NCBI GenBank assembly: GCA_021845325.1
Contig: JAKBRR010000040.1
Location: 1-9,395, forward strand
Reading direction: 5' to 3'
From: Thermoplasmata archaeon
GTDB taxonomy: Archaea; Thermoplasmatota; Thermoplasmata; Thermoplasmatales; Thermoplasmataceae
Length of the DNA stretch: 9,395 bases
Part shown: positions 1 to 6,798 of the stretch, piece by piece
How positions within the stretch are numbered: position 1 is the first letter of the stretch
Layout: each line of letters begins with the position of its first letter
Program-made: the position numbers and the translations under genes
Notes under the pieces: model-generated
Seen by the model: the letters and a program-made list of their open reading frames with translations, nothing else
Told to the model about the DNA's origin: nothing
The model's database searches: none

Positions 1-43
1 GATCCACCATTTCCCATATCTGTTCAAAGTCTAAATAGCTCAT
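1..43 (-). CDS. possible 5' end of a gene leaving the window
   Basis: Read on the minus strand, an ATG at 43-41 opens a frame that stays open to the window edge, giving MSYLDFEQIWEMVD. Only 14 codons are visible, so no family can be named. It would be divergent from the helicase gene at 258. A TATA-like stretch lies in the inverted-repeat region 53-75, which would suit a leaderless or very short-leader transcript. It could equally be a chance open frame; the sequence to the left of this window would decide. Confidence 0.3.
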   Translation of the reverse strand, partial: MSYLDFEQIWEMVD

Positions 44-52
44 GTTAAAGTT

Positions 53-70
53 ATAAACAGAGCTGTTTAT
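53..70. promoter_or_regulatory. inverted repeat, possible operator
   Basis: Perfect 7-nt arms ATAAACA (53-59) and TGTTTAT (64-70) are separated by GAGC. The repeat lies just upstream of the possible minus-strand start at 43 and overlaps TATA-like sequence, which is where archaeal repressors often bind. No function is shown; AT-rich DNA yields such repeats by chance. Confidence 0.25.
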
Positions 71-168
71 CGATACACTTCTGATCAGTCGTTTAAGAGA
101 TCAATTTTGTCGTCCGGGAATGCCCGTCCGCTCCTTTTGACAAACACATATTTGACATCGTGGGTTAA

Positions 169-222
169 ACTATTGAGAATAGTCATTCGTTTCAACCCAT
201 TAAATAACTTTAAATAAAATTA
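169..222 (+). repeat. left copy of imperfect direct repeat bracketing the island
   Basis: Shared blocks with 9154-9213 are CTATTGAGAA (170-179), AGTCATT (181-187) and a 26-nt block at 197-222 with 25 of 26 positions identical. The last block is CCATTAAATAAC followed by TTTAAATAAAATTA here and CTTAAATAAAATTA at the right copy. The two copies are about 9.0 kb apart in the same orientation and enclose every accessory gene. They may be boundary or att-like repeats, or a duplicated promoter. Confidence 0.55.
207..219 (+). promoter_or_regulatory. likely archaeal promoter of the helicase-nuclease gene
   Basis: ACTTTAAATAAAA is TATA-box-like and lies about 40-50 nt upstream of the ATG at 258, so transcription would start near 240 with a leader of under 20 nt. 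It falls inside the left copy of the direct repeat. No convincing Shine-Dalgarno sequence precedes the ATG. Confidence 0.4.
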
Positions 223-257
223 AATTGGCAGGGATATATTAATATTGTTCTAACTAT

Positions 258-3029
258 ATGACATTTATGGATACAAGTTTTGATAAAATATTGAATGAAC
301 CTTTCCCCGTATCAGATGACCAGAAAATCGCCATAATTTCTAATTCAAAATACACGAGAATAATAGCAGGTGCTGGTGCGGGCAAGACAGAGACTTTGGC
401 CCGAAAAATTTTATATTATCTTATTTACAAAAAAATGCCTCCTTCATCGATTGTTGCATTCACATTTACCGAAAAGGCAGCCCAAAGTATGAAGAGCAGG
501 ATTCACCAGCGCTTGTTGGACCTTGGTGAATCAGATTTGCTGAGAAAATTTGGTGAGATGTATGTAGGAACAATTCATGGATATTGTTCTAGACTTTTGC
601 AAGATAAATACGGGTTTTCCAATTATTCGGTACTAGATGAAAATCAGCACATGGCATTTATAATAAGAGAGGGCTACAATATTGGCTTAAACAAGGCTGA
701 ATATGACAAATATGGGTCATATCTTATGCGATGTAAGGTTTTTATCACTACATTAGGTGCGTATTACTCTGAACTAATCGATATAAATTCCCTAACTAAC
801 AAAGATGAACACTTTAAGAAAATGTTGGAAAGATACGAAGATTCATTGAAGAAGCACCACAAATTAACATTCGACACCATGATCAACACTAGTATTTTGA
901 AAATAAAGAAAAATAACTCTCCCTTAAACAATCTTAAATGTCTTGTTATTGATGAATTCCAAGATATTAACAAGGCACAATTTGTTCTTATTAAACTTCT
1001 GTCCCAAAATGCAGAAGTTACCATCGTAGGAGATCCTCGTCAAAGTATATATCAATGGAGGGGCGGGAATCCAGAATTTTTTGAACATTTCACCAAAGAA
1101 TTTGATGGGGTACAAACATATGAAATAAATGAAAACAGACGAAGTCCACAAGAGATTGTTCGTGTTTCTAACCGGATTTCCAAGAGTTTTTCAAATGTTG
1201 ATTATGGTGATATGACTTGGAAAAGGAACGACAAAGGTCTAATCGGTAAAGTAAGTTTTCTTAATGCCGAGCATGAAGCTGATCAAATTGCAAATGAAAT
1301 ATCTTTCCTGGCAAAAAACAAACATATTCCTTACTCAAATTTCGCGATTCTATTGAGAAGTATTAGGACTTCTGCTGATCCCCTGATTAATGCCTTTAAG
1401 ACATACAATATACCATATATTATTGGCGGTAAGGTTGGACTTTTCAAGAGGGACGAAGCCCAAGCACTTGGTATGTTCACTACATGGCTATTGGACGATG
1501 GGTATTGGCAATTAGATGCCTATGGTCGTCAAACAATACGAGGTGATAATTTAAGAGATAAGGCCTTGTCCAAGTGGGTGGGGGTTATTCGATACGATTT
1601 AGTTGAATCAGATGTTAAAATCAAATTAGCATCATGGAAAAGGAAGGTCTTGGGTAACGTACCCTCAGATAATTATGGCTATAAGGACGTATTGCATGAA
1701 TTGCTGAATATTTTAGGTTACAAGAATCTGAACCAGAATGATGTTCTTGATGCAGTAGTGATGGCAAATGTTGGCTCATTTAGCAAAATAATCGGTGACT
1801 TTGAAACTTCTTTCAGGCTAGGTGGTGAAAGAAGAGGATTTGCGACAGAATTGAAGCACCTTTGTAATTTCTTGAATGGATATGCAGTAATATCATATGA
1901 TGAACAGCCATATGAGGAAGAAGAAGGGCTAAACGCAGTAAGTATAATGACAATTCACCAATCAAAGGGTCTTCAATGGCCCATAGTCTTCTTACCTTCT
2001 ATGATAAACGGCAGGTTCCCTTCTAGGCGAACAACGAAACCGGAAAGTATTTGGATGATCGATCCCAGTACTATTTCTAATGATGGATATTTTGAAAAGA
2101 AAGATAGCGAATTGAGGTTGTTCTATGTGGCAATCAGTAGAGCGATGAATGCAGTGGTACTATCTTATTTTGATAAACACGTTAAGCAATCCGCGAAACC
2201 AAGTGAATATTTTGATATGATAAATGATTTCTGCATGCTAGTCAAGGAAATGCGTGACCTTCAATTAATTCGGTTTACAACACAAGTCAACGATTTGCAA
2301 GACGTTATAGAATCATTTCCAGTTAAAGAATTGATAGATTACGAAATGTGTCCTTATCATTATAGGCTCTCGAAAAAGTGGGGATATATTCAGGGAGTAA
2401 ATACATTCATGGGATATGGTGACGCTCTTCACCATATCCTACAACTGACTTCTCAAAAAATAAAGAATGAAGGGAAAGAATACAGTGTAGCATTAGAAGA
2501 GGCTGCCAAAGAATTTTACCTGCCCTATGCATCCCAAGAATTCAAAGATAAATTACTCAAGACTGTAAAGCATGAACTGTTAGAATACATAACAGAAAAT
2601 GGAGAATATCTTGAAAATGTTCAGGAAACTGAAATGAGGATAGAGTTTCCAGCTAAACATGCAACAATCACAGGCAAAGTGGATGTGATATTGCGTTCGG
2701 ATATTGGTCTCGAAGTCAGAGATTATAAATCATCTGATACTGTAATGAAAAAAGAGCACTCTGAGTTGCAGGTAAGACTTTATGCAAAAGGGTTAAGGGA
2801 TTTGGGTTGGGATATTATTAAAGGATCTGTAGCAAACTTGAGGGACAACGAAATTAAGGATGTGGGTGTTTCACATACACAGGTGGGAGAAGCGCTGGCA
2901 CGTGCAGAAGGATTAATAGAAAAAATTAGGGCTCACAAATATAAACCAAATCCCGGTGAATTTTGTCTAAAGTGTGAATACAGGACTATTTGTTCTAATG
3001 CAGTATCATTTGCGAAAAATAGTAACTAA
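258..3029 (+). CDS. UvrD-family helicase fused to a RecB/AddB-type Fe-S nuclease
   Basis: A 923-residue superfamily 1A DNA helicase with a C-terminal PD-(D/E)XK nuclease. Helicase motifs appear in order: Q-motif region 16-26, Walker A AGAGAGKTE (37-45), Ia FTFTEKAA (68-75), II LVIDEFQDIN (229-238), III IVGDPRQSIYQWRG (256-269), IV around ENRRSP (292-297), V with TIHQSKG (565-571), and VI LFYVAISRA (621-629). The nuclease part shows GDALHH (721-726), GKVDV (807-811, D809), RDYKSS (821-826, D822 and K824) and QVRLY (838-842). Cys698 plus Cys903, Cys906 and Cys912 (C-x2-C-x5-C) match the AddB/Cas4-type 4Fe-4S arrangement. ATP-driven unwinding and end-processing of DNA is therefore expected. AddA and AddB are normally two larger proteins; here one polypeptide carries a complete helicase and an AddB-like nuclease, as in several defence-associated helicases. 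Two in-frame ATGs (258 and 267) could start it. It is a single gene, with a 281-nt gap before the next gene. Confidence 0.93.
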   Translation: MTFMDTSFDKILNEPFPVSDDQKIAIISNSKYTRIIAGAGAGKTETLARKILYYLIYKKMPPSSIVAFTFTEKAAQSMKSRIHQRLLDLGESDLLRKFGEMYVGTIHGYCSRLLQDKYGFSNYSVLDENQHMAFIIREGYNIGLNKAEYDKYGSYLMRCKVFITTLGAYYSELIDINSLTNKDEHFKKMLERYEDSLKKHHKLTFDTMINTSILKIKKNNSPLNNLKCLVIDEFQDINKAQFVLIKLLSQNAEVTIVGDPRQSIYQWRGGNPEFFEHFTKEFDGVQTYEINENRRSPQEIVRVSNRISKSFSNVDYGDMTWKRNDKGLIGKVSFLNAEHEADQIANEISFLAKNKHIPYSNFAILLRSIRTSADPLINAFKTYNIPYIIGGKVGLFKRDEAQALGMFTTWLLDDGYWQLDAYGRQTIRGDNLRDKALSKWVGVIRYDLVESDVKIKLASWKRKVLGNVPSDNYGYKDVLHELLNILGYKNLNQNDVLDAVVMANVGSFSKIIGDFETSFRLGGERRGFATELKHLCNFLNGYAVISYDEQPYEEEEGLNAVSIMTIHQSKGLQWPIVFLPSMINGRFPSRRTTKPESIWMIDPSTISNDGYFEKKDSELRLFYVAISRAMNAVVLSYFDKHVKQSAKPSEYFDMINDFCMLVKEMRDLQLIRFTTQVNDLQDVIESFPVKELIDYEMCPYHYRLSKKWGYIQGVNTFMGYGDALHHILQLTSQKIKNEGKEYSVALEEAAKEFYLPYASQEFKDKLLKTVKHELLEYITENGEYLENVQETEMRIEFPAKHATITGKVDVILRSDIGLEVRDYKSSDTVMKKEHSELQVRLYAKGLRDLGWDIIKGSVANLRDNEIKDVGVSHTQVGEALARAEGLIEKIRAHKYKPNPGEFCLKCEYRTICSNAVSFAKNSN

Positions 3030-3310
3030 ATATGATGTTTTTATAATCGTGTCAACTAAAATACAATTTACAACGGGTAAGTCTCAAAAATTCGGGACTA
3101 AGTTCAAACTTTTAATTAACCCGATGATAGAGTGGGAAACTAAAGGAATGAGTATATAGATCATATAACCACTCTTGTTTGCGTTTAACCTTGAGGTTCC
3201 TGTGAATTCTAAAGAATAATAATTGAGCAAACCAGCACTTTCCTTTACGATAGCTTATCATAGAATAATTAAATAACACGAATATCTTACATGATTCTTG
3301 GTGTATTCTA
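3030..3310. other. intergenic gap with promoter of the next gene
   Basis: No gene is supported in this stretch. A T-run after the helicase stop (TTTTTAT near 3040) could end that transcript in archaeal fashion. Short open frames here overlap real genes antisense or in a shifted frame and have no plausible start signals. Confidence 0.5.
3268..3277 (+). promoter_or_regulatory. likely TATA box of the 355-residue protein gene
   Basis: An AATTAAATAA-like stretch lies about 35-43 nt before the TTG at 3311. Transcription would start near 3298, just before a GGTG ribosome-binding element at 3300-3303, seven nt ahead of the TTG. This is why the TTG is accepted as the start. Confidence 0.4.
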
Positions 3311-4378
3311 TTGGCAAAGCTTGCGATAACTGACAATGCAGTGAAGCCATTAATTAAGAGTGCTGTCCCTGGATTTGAATTTAACGTAAAAGCGACATTC
3401 GAACCAAATGAGATTATCTACGATATAGGTGGGTCTTTATATTCTGAAGATAATATGTATATCGGTACAATAAGGATTGCCGATGAAAGAACCCTTAATG
3501 GACCCAACTATGAGATCGAAATAAACATCCCAGTAATAGGAGAAAAAAATCAGGGACCACAAACGTTGTGGTACCCCATGATTGTAGAACTTGGAGAGAG
3601 AGCTTTAAATCATCTTGAAGAAACAAGATTAAGAAATGAAAAGAAAGACGTTGTATTGAAGGTCAAACTAAGATGGAGCCAACTCTCATCCACAATAAAG
3701 ATTGGAAAATATGGCTACTTTCCCCTTTCTGGCATAAGACCCCAGAGATTTGCAATAGTCCGTTCCGAAAAATTTGATGAATCGAGTACCGACCCATCAA
3801 TTTTGAATGTTGACCAAAAAAAGATTGCATACGTGGGCTCATCAAACTTGAGTTTTAATTTCAGAATATCTCACTCTGATTGGACTACAGATTTTTACGA
3901 TGCTTTTGGAATAGGTAGGGCCATTCTTATTGACGCCCCAGGTATATCACAGGGCAATTTCGATAAAGAGAAGATAAAGAAAGACCACGAATATGATGTC
4001 TTAGCAGAAAGGCTGGATTCGATAGGACCTTATTTTCAGGGCATGTTAGACTCAATGAAAACATGCGATTGGAGCGAAGTTGTTGCAAAATCAAGGTTCA
4101 TCTATGAATCACTAATAAAAAATGGCGGTAAGCAGGCACTTAGAAAAGTTTTACTCGAAGATATGGCAATTGATGAGACAAACCTAACCCAGTTAATAAC
4201 CGGTTTAGAGAACATGTATCAATTTTCAAGTGGCTTGCACCATTCACTTGACAAGAATTCAGGCTCACCAAAGGAAATTTATGTCGGCAGAAGAGAGGAC
4301 GCTGAATTGATGTATTATCTTAGTGTAAGTCTTGTAAAAGCATTAATGTCGAAATTGAATAGGCTAAGTTTACAGTAA
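3311..4378 (+). CDS. unrecognised protein with Abi_C/HEPN-like helical C-terminus
   Basis: 355 residues starting at TTG behind GGTG. I do not recognise the family. Residues about 20-205 look beta-rich, with alternating hydrophobics such as VVLKVKLRW (114-122) and a WTTDFYDAFGIG segment (191-202). Residues 220-355 are strongly helical: DWSEVVAKSRFIYESLI (253-269), then LITGLENMYQFSSGLHH (295-311), then a charged loop and RREDAELMYYLSVSLVKAL (327-345). That order (clustered acid/Trp, S-R helix, histidine-containing turn, final long helix) resembles the C-terminal domain of some abortive-infection proteins, in which a HEPN-like bundle is used. This resemblance is by eye and weak. There is no signal peptide or membrane helix. 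It has its own promoter, so joint action with the helicase is possible but not shown. Confidence 0.75.
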   Translation: MAKLAITDNAVKPLIKSAVPGFEFNVKATFEPNEIIYDIGGSLYSEDNMYIGTIRIADERTLNGPNYEIEINIPVIGEKNQGPQTLWYPMIVELGERALNHLEETRLRNEKKDVVLKVKLRWSQLSSTIKIGKYGYFPLSGIRPQRFAIVRSEKFDESSTDPSILNVDQKKIAYVGSSNLSFNFRISHSDWTTDFYDAFGIGRAILIDAPGISQGNFDKEKIKKDHEYDVLAERLDSIGPYFQGMLDSMKTCDWSEVVAKSRFIYESLIKNGGKQALRKVLLEDMAIDETNLTQLITGLENMYQFSSGLHHSLDKNSGSPKEIYVGRREDAELMYYLSVSLVKALMSKLNRLSLQ

Positions 4379-4397
4379 AAATTTAACAGCCCCCCAT

Positions 4398-4498
4398 GTC
4401 CAAAAAAAATTACTATCTATCAAAATGCTTGGCGAGGTTCGATATTTTACCTCTTATTCAAATATAGTCTTTTGACTCTATGGGTATAGAGCCCTCAT
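4398..4498. repeat. left copy of a 101-bp direct repeat (gene tail)
   Basis: Positions 4398-4430 are identical over 33 nt to 8426-8458. Similarity continues without gaps to about 4498/8526, with differences mostly at third codon positions when read on the minus strand. The copies are exactly 4028 bp apart, in the same orientation, and flank the Argonaute operon. Each is the 3' end of the same minus-strand gene plus its terminator. Confidence 0.85.
4402..4409 (-). terminator. T8 tract after the gene-tail remnant
   Basis: On the minus strand the remnant's TAG is followed by TAA and then eight T residues, a typical archaeal oligo-T terminator. The same arrangement is kept in the copy at 8430-8437. 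It may also be the first strong stop for readthrough from the Argonaute operon. Confidence 0.5.
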
Positions 4499-4511
4499 GT
4501 TCGATAGGAAG
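4413..4511 (-). pseudogene. decayed 3' tail of an unknown gene, copy 1
   Basis: Minus-strand translation ends ...SKDYI*IRGKISNLAKHFDR, nearly the same C-terminus as the copy at 8441 (PKDYVWIRGKISNLAKHFDR). The Trp codon TGG of that copy is TGA here (4458-4460), so the frame is broken. Similarity fades upstream of about 4511. The parent gene is not identified. It may have been the C-terminus of the restriction enzyme whose N-terminus lies at 4809-5111 in the same orientation, but nothing in the sequence proves that link. Confidence 0.7.
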
Positions 4512-4808
4512 CAAATTGAGAGGTATCTTTCTTTAAATTATAGAGTTTCTAGTTTTAAGTTTGTTTTCTATTCCTGGAATCTCTATTAGAAGGAAAAGAA
4601 AGAGTACGCAAAACAGGTTGTATTTGATGATGTAATAACTTATCCTCAAAAACCACTCTTGGTTGTATAAGGGAATATAGGGTGGAAGATAAGTGGTTTA
4701 AAGATATAAACCATCCTAATATGGTGTTATAGGGAGTTATAATTGACCCCTTCTCTGCAAACTCACCCCATTTTTCTGTAAACGTTCTTAAAGAATGATT
4801 AAAATAAT
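4512..4808. other. unassigned decayed sequence
   Basis: This stretch lies between two remnants on the minus strand. One minus-strand frame is open for about 85 codons (4555-4812), beginning MNYFNHSLRTF, but it has no recognisable domain and no start signal. It begins just where the nuclease remnant hits a stop. It could be frameshifted coding remnant or chance; I see no supported gene. Confidence 0.5.
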
Positions 4809-5111
4809 TCACCAGAATATGTAATTTATGGCCTGTTTATCATAGCCTTTTCCAAACAAAATATCTGTCTCTTTGAGACTCTTGGCTTCAAGATAGAATT
4901 TTTGCACACCATTTAGCCAATACCCATAATCTACTCTGCCCTTAGAAATTTTATCTTCTAAGGTGATTTTGTCATTACTCTTTTTAATCCCTAGAATGTT
5001 CCAACCCAGTGCTTCAAACAAGGGCTCAATGAATTTGGTTTCTGCTTCAGTATATTTTGAGAATTCTCCGGCAGCCTATAATTCCTTAATCTTATTAAAT
5101 TAAATTGCCAT
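4809..5111 (-). pseudogene. broken N-terminus of an HsdR-type restriction nuclease
   Basis: From ATG at 5111-5109 the minus strand reads MAI*FNKIKEL*AAGEFSKYTEAETKFIEPLFEALGWN..., with TAA at 5102-5100 and TAG at 5078-5076, and ends in TGA at 4811-4809. The segment KYTEAETKFIEPLFEALGW, then GRVDYGYWLNG, YLEAKSL and QAINYIFW, follows the N-terminal nuclease domain found in type I R subunits and related restriction proteins. The PD-(D/E)XK residues are the D of RVDY and the E and K of LEAK. Intact relatives continue for hundreds of residues; here only about 100 codons remain. An SD-like GAGGAT (5126-5121) and a TATA-like TTATAATA (5161-5154) still precede the ATG, so this was the true start. 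It is best read as a dead restriction gene. Confidence 0.8.
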
Positions 5112-5271
5112 TGAGTTTTCATCCTCACAAAGATTTGGCCACTTCTATATTAGTATTATAAGATATCATGCAATTACTTGATTTATTTAATTTCTTGGCT
5201 ACAGGCAGGAATTACTCCTTAAAGAGCAAGCATCATTACTTCATAGAGAATTATGAATCATCATATAAACT
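5112..5271. other. intergenic region downstream of the Argonaute gene
   Basis: No gene is seen. It holds the relic promoter of the restriction pseudogene (about 5154-5161, minus strand). No clear T-rich terminator immediately follows the Argonaute stop, so operon transcripts may run on into the pseudogene region. Confidence 0.45.
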
Positions 5272-6795
5272 TCACATGTAGAATCTATAGTGGTCCTTTA
5301 TTACTGATTCTTCAGGCAGTTCAGAAAGTATGTCACCAACTTTATCAGAAAATTCCAAAGTTATTGGCATTTGTGTTGCAAATTTGGTTGTGTTCCAGTT
5401 CAGCTTTGTAAGTCCGAGTATCTCTTTTGATAATTCTGACTGGGAACTATCACCACTGTGTTGGATAAAGAGTGGTACGGGTATTCTATGCCCTTCATAA
5501 GTTCTTATCCTAGGCACGTAGCCATTAGTGAATAAAAGAAAAGAAGTATTGCTCAATGAAATTATAGTGCCTCGTAATATAGGGTAGTCACCAGTCCTCA
5601 TAAACCTATAATTGTGGTTTCGTTTGATAGCTACCAAATCTAGGTAAGCATTCCCTACAACTTTTTTTATGCCATTGATCTCACCCTCAGAATATTGAGA
5701 TGTTTTGTGAATTACAACTCTGGATGGCAATCTGTTTGCTTTTTCTGTGTATCTCTCGATGGAATCTCCAATCAATTTTTCCGCTTGACTCTCTGTCATA
5801 TGAGTTTCAAAAGAAAATTCATCTCTTTCCACTTCTGTTCCTCTTAATACAATCCCTTCCCCATTATGCGTAAATACTTGTGCCATGGATGTCTCCATGT
5901 TTTCTTTCGGTGTTAGTTTATTCTTGTAAAATGATATTCCAATATAGCAAGTGTCTTGCCTCAACTTAGCTAATCGCCATGGCTTTCCCCTTGCTTTATA
6001 ATAAAGTCCCATTGTAAAATTCCAAGCAAAACTGGCAGGGTCTTGGGTAGCTTTGTTTAAGAGATTATCATACTCTAAGATACCCGTGAGTGTAGACCAT
6101 TTTAGTATTTGAATTGGAATTCCGTACTCCATAATTTTTCCCTTAAGAGCATTTCGAAAGTCATAGTCCTTATCATACGATTCTTCAATGGGCAATTCTT
6201 CCTCATTGAAAGTGTCCAAGAAACGTTGACCTTGAGACCTCATTTTTTCCTTCTCTTTTTCTGCATCAGTAAATTTGGGGCGCTTTGCCCCTCTAGTATT
6301 AATTGAAATCCCGCAAAATTCTTCAATCTGTTGAGGTAATGCACAGATTATCACATCAGGGGTGTCATCTTCACTTGTTATTGCGCTGACCCCTTTCTTA
6401 AATAAGTTAACCGCAGAAGTAATCCTTTCATTAACATCTACAATTGTAGTAATTCTATTTACCTCATTTGAAACGAGTTTGCTATTCCAAGCATCGGCCA
6501 ATATAAATTCAGACGAAATTTTAGTCTCTTTATTGTACCCTGGGAAGTCAGGGTGCAACCACTTATTAGGATCACTGCTTGGTAACTCATTGCGCATTAA
6601 AGTCAGCAGTTCCTTTGTTTTCTCTATTGTCTGAATGTCTCCAACTATGCCTACTTTAACTCGCGTAGGTTCAGGCCCGTCTTGTGAAGAATAGTAATAT
6701 GGTCCTAGGTACTTTATGCCAATTCTCGGATCCTTCTCTTCATTCGAATTACCAAACACTAAGTCAGGCTCGTCAATAAATTCTGCCTTAAACAT
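5272..6795 (-). CDS. short prokaryotic Argonaute (MID-PIWI), slicer-inactive
   Basis: 507 residues, the usual size of short pAgo proteins that lack N and PAZ domains. The N-terminus follows the short-pAgo pattern: F-G near 14-15, PRIGIKYLGPY (23-33), then RVKVGIVGDIQTIEKTKELL (45-64). MID features include VIICALPQQIEEF (148-160) and GIPIQILKWSTL (225-236), where Gln229 and nearby lysines fit the guide 5'-phosphate pocket. The PIWI domain starts at ARGKPWRLAKL (268-278) with CYIGISFYK (283-291); other PIWI landmarks are PSRVVIHKTSQYSEGE (357-372), GLTKLNWNTTKF (461-472) and MPITLEFSDKVGDIL (476-490). The first catalytic Asp is Ser288 and the Asp of the usual R-D-G site is Thr365, so slicing should be lost, as in other short pAgos. 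It should use a small guide to recognise target nucleic acid and activate the partner encoded immediately upstream. ATG at 6795 lies 3 nt after the partner's stop, with GGAGGA inside the partner's last codons, which indicates coupled translation. Confidence 0.9.
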   Translation of the reverse strand: MFKAEFIDEPDLVFGNSNEEKDPRIGIKYLGPYYYSSQDGPEPTRVKVGIVGDIQTIEKTKELLTLMRNELPSSDPNKWLHPDFPGYNKETKISSEFILADAWNSKLVSNEVNRITTIVDVNERITSAVNLFKKGVSAITSEDDTPDVIICALPQQIEEFCGISINTRGAKRPKFTDAEKEKEKMRSQGQRFLDTFNEEELPIEESYDKDYDFRNALKGKIMEYGIPIQILKWSTLTGILEYDNLLNKATQDPASFAWNFTMGLYYKARGKPWRLAKLRQDTCYIGISFYKNKLTPKENMETSMAQVFTHNGEGIVLRGTEVERDEFSFETHMTESQAEKLIGDSIERYTEKANRLPSRVVIHKTSQYSEGEINGIKKVVGNAYLDLVAIKRNHNYRFMRTGDYPILRGTIISLSNTSFLLFTNGYVPRIRTYEGHRIPVPLFIQHSGDSSQSELSKEILGLTKLNWNTTKFATQMPITLEFSDKVGDILSELPEESVIKDHYRFYM

Positions 6796-6798
6796 TTT

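Noticed and set aside
115..126. Small GC-rich hairpin CGGG-AATG-CCCG
   Set aside because: A 4-bp stem in a non-coding stretch without a T-tract is too weak to call a terminator or RNA element.
764..1151. Minus-strand open frames across the helicase gene
   Set aside because: They run antisense to conserved helicase motifs II and III, so they are by-products of that gene's codon pattern.
2974..3336. Short frames at 2974-3159 (+) and 3112-3336 (-)
   Set aside because: The first overlaps the end of the helicase gene in another frame; the second covers the promoter and start of the next gene antisense. Neither resembles a protein family.
4555..4812. 85-codon minus-strand frame considered as a gene
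   Set aside because: It has no start signal or known motif and sits between two pseudogene pieces; it was kept only as unassigned decayed sequence.
5272..6795. A catalytically active long Argonaute
   Set aside because: The length is too short for N and PAZ domains, and the PIWI catalytic Asp positions are Ser and Thr.
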